A stretch of DNA of 64,000 nt. Source: Galaxea fascicularis. Taxonomy: Eukaryota > Cnidaria > Anthozoa > Scleractinia > Euphylliidae. A program made the position numbers and the translations under genes. Positions 1 through 9,982 of the stretch are shown here, piece after piece. Position 1 is the first letter of the stretch. Each line of letters opens with the position of its first letter. The stretch spans positions 15,779,170 through 15,843,169 of the forward strand of contig OX419345.1 in assembly GCA_948470475.1 (NCBI GenBank). Reading direction: 5' to 3'. Under the pieces are notes generated by a model that saw nothing but the letters and a program-made list of their open reading frames with translations, was not told where the DNA came from and did not search any database.

Positions 1-178
1 TCAAGGTATCCATAGAGTGTAGCTAACTGGAGATATAAGGGCACCAGCAGGCAGGCAGGCAAGCAGGACATTAATTTTGTCAGGTCAAGATTAGGAAGAC
101 AGTATATTTCAAGCAAAAAGAGGACCAGGATTTTGAGTACAAGCCGCTGGAATTATTTATGCATATCATAACTCATAC

Positions 179-3100
179 CTCTTTTCCAAACTGTACCAAT
201 ATGTCATTAAACTTCTTCATCATTTGTGAGTTGATAGCTTCGCGAGATCTGATGTGTCGGAAGTTTAAGAGCATATCAAAGGCTCCCTCTGCAGATCGAA
301 GTGTCTTAAACGAGTCATCAATGAAATGTCTTGCTTCATTTTCAATGGCCGTCACCTCTCTGTGAAACCAATCCATTACATTGCGCCAACTTGCTGCATG
401 TCTGAGACTGAAGGCATCAAATGCGACCTATTTTAAAGCAAACACAGTAATCCAGGAGAGGGTTTCGTTAGCCATTGCATTGTAATACTATGACTATTAA
501 CCACTGAATAAGCAGGACAAAAGCAAACCATCTAGGTCCCTGGGGAAAAATGAGTGCTCCTCAAAGTGTTCCTTGGGGTAATCCAGATCAGGATCAATGA
601 TCCAAAATCACTGGGATCATGGTGCATCAAAGGAATCAAGGAATCCCTTCCCAGAGTGGATTCCTCAGTTCTTTTGATGCACCAGAATTCATGTGATCTT
701 GGATCACTGATCCTGATCTACATCATCCCAAAGGAACACACCCTAAGAGTTGCAAGACTCCTGCACTCAGACAGTCGCACACCTGATAACAACACAATTA
801 TTTTTTGTTTCTCAACTTGCAGCCTGTAATGTCAATACGCTACTAATAAAGCATACTTGTCAAAGATTTGATATGATAGACTTGATTTCAAGAAACCTAT
901 ACTTTGATATCTTTATGAGAAATTTCTGATGTCTTCTGTTTCTTAACCACACAAAAACAACGAACATGCATATTTATTGTATTTGTGGCTGAGAGGATGA
1001 TCATTTTATGTCGGCTTTTAGGTTGATTTTTGTTTCCTTAGAAAGCTGCGCCCAAACTCTGGTGGAAAACAGTGCTACAGCTGTAGGTGATTTGACTGCT
1101 CTGTTGTACTGTAAGTCATAAGCCAGAAGAACAAGTAAAACTATCCAAAGGAAACAGGGAAAATCTTAATGCTATTGTTTTTCTTATTCCTTTGCTCTGT
1201 CAACATTTATGGCACATGACCTCAACAATAGTATAGCAATCCCTTCCCCCGCCCCTCTCCAAAAAATATTTATATACATGTATTATTTTACAGTGTACTT
1301 ACATTTTCGATTGGTTTCACCAGCCCATCAACTCTCTTCAATACATCCTCAATCCGCTTAGGATCCCCAGTCACAGCTTTCAGTTCAGGTCCAAAGATGT
1401 TATAGAACTCTTCCATTACTGTTGCTACCTCATTTAAGTCTTGACAGATAGAGGCCATGTGATCTGTCCTCTCAAACAAACGTTTTCTGTCAAATTCCCA
1501 CCTGGCATCTCGGCCTGAAGCTTCAATCTTAGCTCGCACATCAAAGTAAGACTCCTTCCAAGTTTCAAGAGTCGTTTTGGCTTCTGTAGTTTTTTGCTTC
1601 ATTAAGTAAGGTGGCTCCCTGGAAATCAATGAGAAAGTTACAATAAGTGCTGGTAAGATTGCAATCATCAGATTTTGTTGCGCAAAAATATTTGGCTATA
1701 AGATGCACCCCAAATTCAGCCCCAAACATGCAGCAGTAAAATCGATTTTCCTTGAAAAAATGGTGCACCTTATAACCGAAAAACTATGGTAATATTAATA
1801 GGGAATAATATGTGACTCTGTTTGCTTCAACTTGTTTCATAACTTGTTTCCTTTGCTTACAAACTTACTTCAAAATAAACACTATACAAGCAATCACACA
1901 TATACATGCAAACAAGTTGCCATGTACACTGTAAGTATTTATAAACAATAAATTATATAATTATTGTTGCAATCAAAATTAATAACTCTGACCAAACTTT
2001 CAAAGCACCAGCATTTTTAAATAAAATACAGTAGTAATAAATAATAATAATGATAATAATTGCTTTGCTGTAAGCTTTGATGGGGTCTGCATATTCCATT
2101 TCCTTATACGGAGTGTACTTCAGACATTTCCTACTCTACAGCTGTACATGTAATTACTTTCAATTGTTAAACATAAGTATTTTTCCAAGTTGCTGAATAA
2201 AGCAATTTTAGTCACTATACAGTAGCCTGGTTCTCAGAAAGTCCTAGTCACTGGCTTTCACTCCTTCCTTTCCTTATAAACTGTACACATAGGTTAAAGT
2301 GTTGTGCAGGGATGTAGATACAGGTGTAGTAGCCGGGAGCTGGGGAAATACCTGGCTGTCCACTCAATTTTCCCAGCTGAAAAACCTTCTATGGCCTTAA
2401 AAATCTAAAATATTGTTTTGTTCTAAACCCGCCCATGAACTGATAGTTTCTGTCTTTTAAAAACTTTGTCTACATCCCTGAGAGTGAATAAGACATAGAT
2501 CAATAAGACTTGAATAAGACTTCAATAAGACCTCAATCTATCAATAGACTGTGTACATACTTAAAAATGGTGCGGACATTGACAATCTTTGAGACTCTTT
2601 CACTAAGTTCCCAGGCAATCCTTTCCATTAAAGGTACCATCCTTTCATCTCTGTTATAATGCCGTGATATTATCCACACCATTCTCAAAGCATTCATCAT
2701 TGAAGGTATGGTCTCCAGCACAATATTAAAACTAGCACCAAGAGCTAGATTCTTAAAATGCCTCTCAAGAGTGGAAAGAAATCTCACATTGTCCTTGGCT
2801 TCAGTGTAGTATTTTGTGAGCTCTGCTCTGTGATACTCAAAGCTAGCAAGACTTTCAGAATGAACATTAGTCAAGATGGCCACCACTTTATTTACTGTTG
2901 GCAGTTTTAACTGTTCAGTTATTGCACTCAGTGTTGCATTTCTCTCTCTCCAGAAATCAATCTCGGCCAAAGGTCCATTTCCTTGTGGTGTCTTCTTCAA
3001 CTGAACTTCCAGCGCAGAAGATATTGTCACTTCCCAGTTATGCAATGTTTCCTCCAGCATTGATACCAATTCTGAATCCTTAGCCATTTCTGCAATGTCA

Positions 3101-5945
3101 TCACCCAGAATGACCTCAGGCATTTCAAGACGAATGTCTCCTTCCAACTGGTGAATTGTCCTGCTAATGTGTGAAGCAAACTTCTGCATGTTCATTAGAA
3201 ACTCATCCCGTAAGATCACCCTTGTGTGGCTTTCTTCTGAGCCCTGTTCCTGTCCTGAGTCTCCAGTATGGGTACTACTTTTTGTATGGCTTCCACCATC
3301 AGATGAACTCTCATTCTTGTGACCATTGTGGGACAGAAGAGGCATGTACACCAACGTTAGCAAATGTTCCAGCATTTGTAATGATGGTCCATTATGTGAG
3401 CCAAACTCAAATAGAGGAGGCAGAATTTCCTCTGCTTCCTCAAGTGTTGAAGGCAATGGAACAGGGCCAGTGGTATTCCGTACAAAGTAAAAGGCATTCT
3501 CATCAGCGAATTCTTCAGGGAGATGCTCATAACAAACATACATCACTGTTCGAATAACCTTCTGAATGATGATTTTCTACAATAAGAAAGCAAAAAAAAA
3601 AACGAATTAAGTTATATTCTCCCTGATGACCAACAACATCTCGAAGTTTTGATTATTTGCAAAGAAATTAAGACATGTTGAGCGACAGTTAGAATGGCCA
3701 TTTGCCAAATACCCTGACTCTTTTGACGATTAGCCTGCTGCAGTTTACTTCATTATAGTACACTTAACAAAATTACTCAATTCTGATTGGTGGAGAGCAG
3801 TACAATTAATCCCAAATAGTACTCGACAGGAGTGCCTATAACGTTTCCTTGGCAACAGTCCGTAAGAATCACCAAACATTGCAAATTTGAATGTTTTGAT
3901 AGGTGAAACTGGATGAAAAGGCACATACAGTCTGGAATGATTTGTTAGACTAGTTTATTAAAATTTGCAATAATTTACAAGTTGCACAACTTCATACGAT
4001 TCGTAGTTTTGCTGAGCGAACTACAAATAAAAAGTCGCACAACCTTCTCGTACAATTCGTGATTAATAGATACTCATGATTTTGAAAGTTCTCAAATTGC
4101 ACTGGCCTAAAAGCTCGTGCAATTTTGAGAACTTTCAAAATCACTCGTACCTATTAATCACAAATTGTACTCAAGGTCGTACAATTTCCTATACCAATTT
4201 AATTAACCCACATACAAATGCATTACTAGACAAAGGTCAAAAAGCCTGGCTGTGTTAGACATTGCCATATAAGACATGTATATATGTCAACAAGGAACCA
4301 ACTTCAAACACTGTTGAAAAAAAATTAAAACAAACTAAATATATACATAAAGTGCTAATATTCAAGAATACATGTATAAGCCTAGTGCTAATATCTTCCA
4401 CAGGTGGTAGAATCATGCAGCCCTCTTCAGTTAGATAAATACACTGTAGGTGAGAGAAAGGCTTGTGGCACAGTTCTACATGTAGATATGTATAACACCA
4501 AGAGAAAACCCTCAAAGCAATGAAGAAACCAGTGGAAATCTTAGTAGCCACAGGTTACAGTTCAAATTATCAAGTCTCAGATGAACATGTTAGGAATGTT
4601 ATAATTCTTGGTGGATAGAGTTGCAATAACCTCTTAGCTATAGCTTCTAACTACTGACTATAATAATATTATTGTTAATGAAATTCACATGAAAACATGA
4701 TAAACAAAATGAAGTGTATAAGGTAGTGATGTGCAGGGTTGTCAAAAAGATTTTAAGTACATCTGTAGAAGGAGAATCTAGGAAAAAAGAAGACACTCAG
4801 GGGGAAACAACACCATTTTTCCCCTACATTAATTTTTCCTTTTTTACCGGTGAATCATAGCCAGCAAAACTAGGAAAGAAGCTGGTAATATCACTTTTTG
4901 ACAACCCTGGATGTGCACAGCACAGAAAGGGATACTTACTGTTCTGGGCAGAGGAGGGGTGGATTGTTGCTCTTCCCCTTCTTCTGCTATACCACCTTCA
5001 GCTCCCTCAACAGGACCAGCAACAGTCTCTTCACCAGTTTCAGGATTAGTCTGTAGTGCTTCCGCAGCCTGGGAACCTTCCCTGACAGATGCTGTTTCCT
5101 CAGCACCCTTGGAGCGTGCAGAAGGAACCCTCTCCATCACCAAATCATCTCCCTCAGCAGCTGCCTCTGCACCATTTGTTGACGTCTTTTCACCATCTTC
5201 GTCTCCACTAGCTGATAATTCAGGTAACTCTGGTTCTAAAAGGAGGTCACACATGCTTTTCTCAAAATTTAATAGCACACTACCGTAGATTAGTTAATAC
5301 AATCACTTTGGTAAAAGCAAAGCAAATTAACAGCTAAACACAAGAAAATATAGATTAACAAGATTATTAGTGACAACTCACCTTGTTTTAGTTCTTATAT
5401 TGGTTGAAAAACTATGTAATGACGGGTGTTAAACAACACAGAGTGTGGTAAGGTCCAGTGTACAAAAGTCATATAAAAACAAACAACATGAATGATTTCA
5501 GCACTCGCATGCATATAAACCTGCTTATGGGTTATTCAGGTTTTTCTTACCCAAAATGCTTTCAACACAGCAACAAGCCTTCTATAAAGAAACCTCAGCA
5601 AATTAAAATACCCCAAAATGTTCTGTCGACGTGCTATTAAATCCCTGACATAACAGAGCCAGTGTTTACCTCAAATCCCGAATAGGACCCCGAGGGAAAC
5701 ATTATTTTTTTCCATGTACTCGAAAACATACCTGCTTCCACTTCAATTTCTTCCTCTTCTTCCTTCAGCATGGAGTAAAAAATCATACTGCATCCTTCCT
5801 TAGGAGTTTCGTTCAGGAATCTGAGTATTTCGTTCTCATATTTGCCGTCCTCTCGAGTGATCAAATCTTCAAACACTTCTGGATCACTGATCCCAAGACC
5901 CAGGTACATCTTGTTTCTCATCCATTCTATGCGAGTGTCATCCAT
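179..5945 (-). CDS. DNAH10: Axonemal dynein heavy chain, N-terminal part (DNAH10-like), 5 exons, truncated by window edge
   Basis: Exons read on the minus strand: 5945-5732, 5235-4940, 3576-2561, 1618-1303 and 427-179. Every junction is GT-AG and keeps frame, giving 697 residues before the left edge. The product is the tail region of an axonemal (ciliary) dynein motor heavy chain, which assembles inner arms and binds intermediate chains; the AAA motor lies outside the window. Exon 1 starts at ATG 5945 (MDDTRIEWMRNKMYLG). Exon 2 is an acidic, Glu/Ala-rich linker. Exons 3-5 carry the DHC_N1 stem, with family-typical strings such as KKTPQGNGPLAEIDFWRERN, DNVRFLSTLERHFKNL and ELKAVTGDPKRIEDVL. 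These resemble DNAH10 more than other dyneins as far as I recall; no alignment was run. Introns hold MITEs (566-740, 1691-1781, 2307-2480, 4031-4187). An RFX-like X-box upstream fits a ciliary gene. The family is certain; the paralogue is probable. Confidence 0.88.
566..740. mobile_element. Palindromic MITE in DNAH10 intron 4
   Basis: A long imperfect inverted repeat. The left arm begins GTGTTCCTTGGGGTAATCC and the right arm, reverse-complemented, begins TGTGTTCCTTTGGGATGATG. Both arms then run through AGATCAGGATCARTGATCCA and GGTGCATCAAA to a centre near 653. It has no coding capacity, so it is a non-autonomous DNA transposon or snap-back element. The superfamily is not assigned. Confidence 0.75.
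1691..1781. mobile_element. Short TIR element in DNAH10 intron 3
   Basis: Inverted ends TTTGGCTATAAGATGCACC (left) and, reverse-complemented, TTTCGGTTATAAGGTGCACC (right) flank about 50 bp. This is a small MITE-like remnant in the intron just upstream of exon 4; the family is not assigned. Confidence 0.6.
2307..2480. mobile_element. TIR element beginning CAGGGATGTAGA
   Basis: The left end is CAGGGATGTAGATAC. The right end, reverse-complemented, is CAGGGATGTAGACAAAG, followed by a stretch with CTATCAGTTCATGGGCG. A related single-ended copy occurs at about 36245-36300 (CAGGGATGTAGATAAAATG then ATCAGTTCACAGGCGAG) in a Deltex intron, supporting a dispersed family. Confidence 0.6.
4031..4187. mobile_element. 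Palindromic MITE in DNAH10 intron 2
   Basis: The arms GTACAATTCGTGATTAATAG and, reverse-complemented, GTACAATTTGTGATTAATAG are flanked outside by similar inverted sequence (AGTCGCACAACC against ATTGTACGACC). They close through TTTGAAAGTTCTCAAATTGCA, one base of which lies in the loop. The whole stretch can fold back on itself. Confidence 0.7.
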
Positions 5946-6074
5946 TTTGTCACAATAAAGTTCAGCTGTAATTAATTGAGTCGTATTTATGTTTCAAATG
6001 GTATCGATGCTGGAAAAGTCTACTCATATCCCTTTGCAAGCGCCAGCTCTTTCTTGTCGTTGCAGTTGACGTAC

Positions 6075-6086
6075 GCCGCCATCTTT
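6075..6086 (-). promoter_or_regulatory. YY1-like core promoter element of DNAH10
   Basis: GCCGCCATCTTT on the plus strand reads AAAGATGGCGGC on the gene's own strand, the classical YY1 / AAGATGGCGGC core element usually found just downstream of transcription starts. It sits about 130 bp upstream of the ATG, so transcription probably starts between here and the X-box. Confidence 0.5.
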
Positions 6087-6097
6087 CTCTCTGAGTT

Positions 6098-6111
6098 GTT
6101 GCTATGACAAC
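6098..6111. promoter_or_regulatory. RFX X-box-like site upstream of DNAH10
   Basis: GTTGCTATGACAAC lies about 155 bp upstream of the DNAH10 start codon and closely fits the palindromic RFX consensus (GTTRCCATRGCAAC). RFX factors drive ciliary genes, axonemal dyneins included, in animals. It is a motif match only. Confidence 0.6.
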
Positions 6112-6511
6112 GCTGTGTATCAGTTTTGCGCGCTTTTCCACAGATTGCATTCACAACGCAATGTAACTCTAACAAGCTAGAATTGTTTCGAACTCAGCTT
6201 AAGAAAAAAAAGGCAATCGATATGAATTTGTTACAAAAACACGTAAACTAAAAAATAGAACAATTTTTGTTTTTTCAATTTTATCTTGTACTGCACATAG
6301 GCTAACATAGTCTCTTTTACTCATCAACATTTTATCATTATATTATAGTTGTCTAATTTTAAAGTATTTGTATTAATTATTACTATCTTTACTATTTTAT
6401 CAGTGTTCCTAATAAAGGTTTCATCATTATTTTTGTTTTCACTCAAAAATTAGGTTTTACCAACGGAGTTGATAATGTAGATTGTCCACTGTACAGGGAT
6501 TATAATAAGAT

Positions 6512-6606
6512 TATTGTCTCAAGAAAAAAATATATACAAAAGAATCGTATGTGAGGGTAAAGCTCACATACGATTCTTTTGTATATATTTTTTTCTTGAG
6601 ACAATA
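6512..6606. repeat. Perfect 44-bp inverted repeat (hairpin)
   Basis: Two arms of 44 bp (6512-6555 and 6563-6606), identical when reverse-complemented by eye, are separated by the 7-base loop GGTAAAG. The arms start TATTGTCTCAAGAAAAAAA and end CGTATGTGAG. It abuts the foldback SINE pair. Confidence 0.9.
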
Positions 6607-6621
6607 TTCGTATTCAAATCA

Positions 6622-6730
6622 AATGAAGAATGATCGTCGCAGTTGTGATCGCAATTTTTGCAATTGCGTAAAGAAGCATGAAAAAAATTCAGGACTTCAA
6701 GGGGACTTGAACCCGTGACCTCGCGATTCC
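6622..6730 (-). mobile_element. Truncated tRNA-SINE, inverted partner of the copy at 6812
   Basis: On the minus strand this reads GGAATCGCGAGGTCACGGG, a B-box-like GGTTCAAGTCC, then the same tail as the SINE at 6812-6995 (CTTCTTTACGCAATTGCAAA). The A-box half is missing. Together with 6845-6954 it forms a foldback of about 110 bp per arm. Confidence 0.75.
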
Positions 6731-6796
6731 GACGTTGGGAGCAGGTCAATTTTGGGTTCATATGTTCCCGTGAAAGATATGTAGGTAAATTGATCT

Positions 6797-6808
<12 letters not shown>
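6731..6808. repeat. Inner inverted repeat between the two SINE arms
   Basis: GACGTTGGGAGCAGGTCAAT at 6731 is repeated inverted at 6787-6808 (reverse complement GACGTTGGGAGCAGATCAAT), so the spacer of the large foldback is itself a hairpin. Confidence 0.8.
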
Positions 6809-6811
<3 letters not shown>

Positions 6812-6831
<20 letters not shown>

Positions 6832-6995
6832 AGAGCATCGCACCGGAATCGCGAGGTCACGGGTTCAAGCCCCGTTGAAGTCCTGAATTTTTTTTCAGGC
6901 TTCTTTACGCAATTGCAAAAATTGCGATCACAACTGCGACGATCATTCTTCATTGATTTCATATCCGCAGTTCACATATGATTTCTTTCATATGC
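6812..6995 (+). mobile_element. tRNA-derived SINE with tRNA-like head
   Basis: The head 6812-6883 folds like a tRNA: acceptor GGCTTCA pairs with TGAAGTC, there is an A box in TAGCTCAGTTGGTAGAGC and a B box GGTTCAAGCCC. The anticodon stem has a mismatch and the loop has C where U33 is expected, and no clean anticodon is defined. A tail follows (TTTACGCAATTGCAAAAATT, then TCATATCCGCAGTTCACATA) of the type I know from coral SINEs. This favours a SINE over a working tRNA gene. Confidence 0.7.
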
Positions 6996-9982
6996 ATCAT
7001 TCAATATTCGTATTCTCGGTATTGAACTGGGTCTACCATGAAGTGGAGGCTCTTGCGGGGATATACATTTACAAGACAACTTTGTTATATTTTATTTTTA
7101 TCTTTATTTTTATTTTACATATGAAAAGATTCGAATAAGTCATCTCTCTCCCACATGTCGTTTTAAAAAGGCCGCTTTCCACCCTATCTTCTTCCGCCTC
7201 CCTTATCCCTCCCGCCCCAATTCTCTGTAGCTCTTAACCCCCTACTCGCACCCCCACAAAGAATAACGATGTCTTTCCTTTCCACCAATGTTCTTGGCTC
7301 ATGATCGTAATAGCTATCGCTTATGTCTATACTGTCTCCCTTCGATATCTTCCAGTGAGATAGACGACTTATTATTGTTGTTACATGTATTGTCATCAAT
7401 CAGACATACTCAATGTGACACAGCGAGATCGTCTCCTAGCATACAAAGACAATTCCATTTTTTTATATCTATGCGTCAATATATGTTTCCGAGTGCACGT
7501 TTTCCGGTTTCAAAGCATTTTATACGTGATACAGGAAAAGAACACGCTTTGCAAAAGCTATGCCCTCTGAATTTTCAAACAAATTTAAGAGGAACAAATA
7601 GAAGTTAAATGTTGTGAGTCACGCTTGTTTTTTTTTTCTCCACAGTTAAAACACGATACCAGTCTATATGTATTAGGCCTATTTCGTCTTTGTTGCTGAC
7701 ATGTATTGTTAATTCTAACGTTTGAAAATTCCTGTCCATGCAAACGTTCTATATATGTAATAACTAAAAAAAGGAGAAACAAACTACAGTCCGTGAGTAA
7801 AACATGAGTACAAAACATCATGCAAATTAAACAGGCGCCAAATTTCTCACTGAGTGTTGAGAATGCTGTTTCAAGATTAAGGCCAAATTTGGCTATTATG
7901 ACTGTCTAAATTTGTGAAAGAAATCCTTACGGTTGATCAAATTTAAGCCACCAATCAAAACCATGCAGTGATATTGTATTTGTGAATATAAGTGAAATCG
8001 TGAAATCGGACACTGCTTGTGTTAAAGGTGAATCACTCAATTTTTTGACCTTACATCTCTTTATGTTTTTAATTCCATATTTATCTTCCGTTAGCGCCTC
8101 ATGGTACATACCTCTATACAATCTAAAATATCAGCGAGGTCAAAAGAGCGATGTCAAACTGCTTTACAAAGTCATGCCCGAAAACATAATATTGCACCAT
8201 CATAGTAATTCTTAAGAACCTTTGTGATATCACAAAAGTTCGAACGTGCTTCGAATAAAAATCTCAAGGGCGTGAATTATTTCATCCTTGAGACGACGAA
8301 TTACATAATCTTCTGATATACGTCCCTTGAGTTTTATAACGCACAGTACGTCGCGCGTGATACCCACATACAGCGCGGTGTAAGTTATCTCGCGTATGAA
8401 GTCACCCACGCGTGCAACAACGTGGCCCCCACCTGCGACATCAGCAAGAGAAATGAAATGAATTGCCGATGAAATAAACTTTCGTAGGTTGTATATACCA
8501 GACGCGATCAGTATTCACCAATGATTGGGCAGTTTTTTGATACCATGATTATAGCATCAACTGATAAAGAGTGGTAATGATGACCCATCAAAATCTACGT
8601 CTTGGAAAGTGCTGGAAACTGTTTTGAGCCACCTTAAGATCGACAAACTTCGAAGAAAATGGCCGCCTTTGGAAAAAAAGCAAAGATTCGTTTTGCTGAC
8701 ACTTGCAAACGAACCCCTTGATCATAAAACATAAATCTTTACACACGTTCAAGTGAATTAATTCCCATTGGTGGTCTGCCACAAGAACCCAGACCTCAAC
8801 GGTTTCTGAACCAAGCTTCTGCAGAATGTAGTAAACTAGTGAATTCTATTTCAGTCCCCTCAGGCAAGCGAGGAAACTAACTTCCACCAACGCCGGACTT
8901 TACAATCAATCCAGTCAATAGTCCAAGTTATTAATTTAAAGTCTCTTCAAGAGGCCCGTAACAAGTGCTCAAGAAAGTTGGATTACTGAAATCGTGATGA
9001 ACTATACCATCTACAACCTTGGACAAAACTACTTGAGAAAACAAAATACTTGGCGACCAAAAGCCTTTCTCTACTTTATGTACCTCAACACATTACTTCT
9101 TCTCTATGATCGAAGTTCAGTTGTATTTGAAGATGGCAATCTGCTCCGGCGATGTACTCTCCAAATGTTTGGGTGGGGGTGTGCAGTTGGGACTCGGAAA
9201 CCCTTACCCTGATACTAATAGCGGTTTTAATGCGCTTGAGGAGCGCTTTCAAATTCTGTAACTGATTGAACTACAATTTTCTTAACACTTTTCACCTAGA
9301 TCAAAGCGTTTACAGCACGGAAGCAACACCATACGATCACCTCGCCATTACACTTTGTGGACTTGAATTGTAGGCAAGAGAAATCCGAACAAATCCTCTA
9401 CCGTCGAAACAAAACTGCCTTTAAAACGCCATTGACTGATCTGAGAACACAAACCGAACGACAAGTGCTTTCTATTGGTAAAATTTCTTATCTAGTTTCC
9501 AGAGTCAATTATTTCTCGAGTTCCCTTTAAAACGTCGTCCTATTACAATAAAACATCAACTCAAACGCAAGCTTGAAACACGTCAGCTCTTTTTAATCCA
9601 CTATTTACATGTTGAAATATATTATATTTACACACAAAATCTCATTTTAAAATAATTATCCTAACAATAGTTCTCTTAAAATGTCACGGCCTTCAAATAA
9701 TTTTTGCTTTGATCTTCACTACAACTTACATGTTCTTTTTCTTTCCTCTGCAAATCAGTAGTTAAATATTTTCAGGTAATATTAAGAATAACAAATCTCT
9801 AATTAAATATATGCAAAATACTCGGAATCTTTGCTGGCTAGCCGAACATTATGAAAGCCAAATTTTAAATAAAACGCGAAAATGAAATCTGTTTCGCACC
9901 AAACAGCTGTATGCAACTTAAAAACGCGAGAAGAAACAGGCAAAATTTCCTAAAAACCCACCCCAACAAACAAGGAAAATGT
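6996..9982. other. Intergenic DNA between DNAH10 and oxidase A, no gene seen
   Basis: Only short, unconserved open frames (up to about 106 codons) occur, without splice-linked continuation or a recognisable domain. Nothing else stands out apart from AT-rich stretches near 7080-7130 and 9600-9800. The part adjoining 9982 should contain the 3' UTR of oxidase A. Confidence 0.6.

Noticed and set aside
6812..6883. Functional nuclear tRNA gene
   Set aside because: The anticodon loop is non-standard and the sequence continues into a SINE-type tail with an inverted partial copy beside it.
8994..9212. 72-codon frame between DNAH10 and oxidase A
   Set aside because: Short, AT-biased, without recognisable motif or splice partners.
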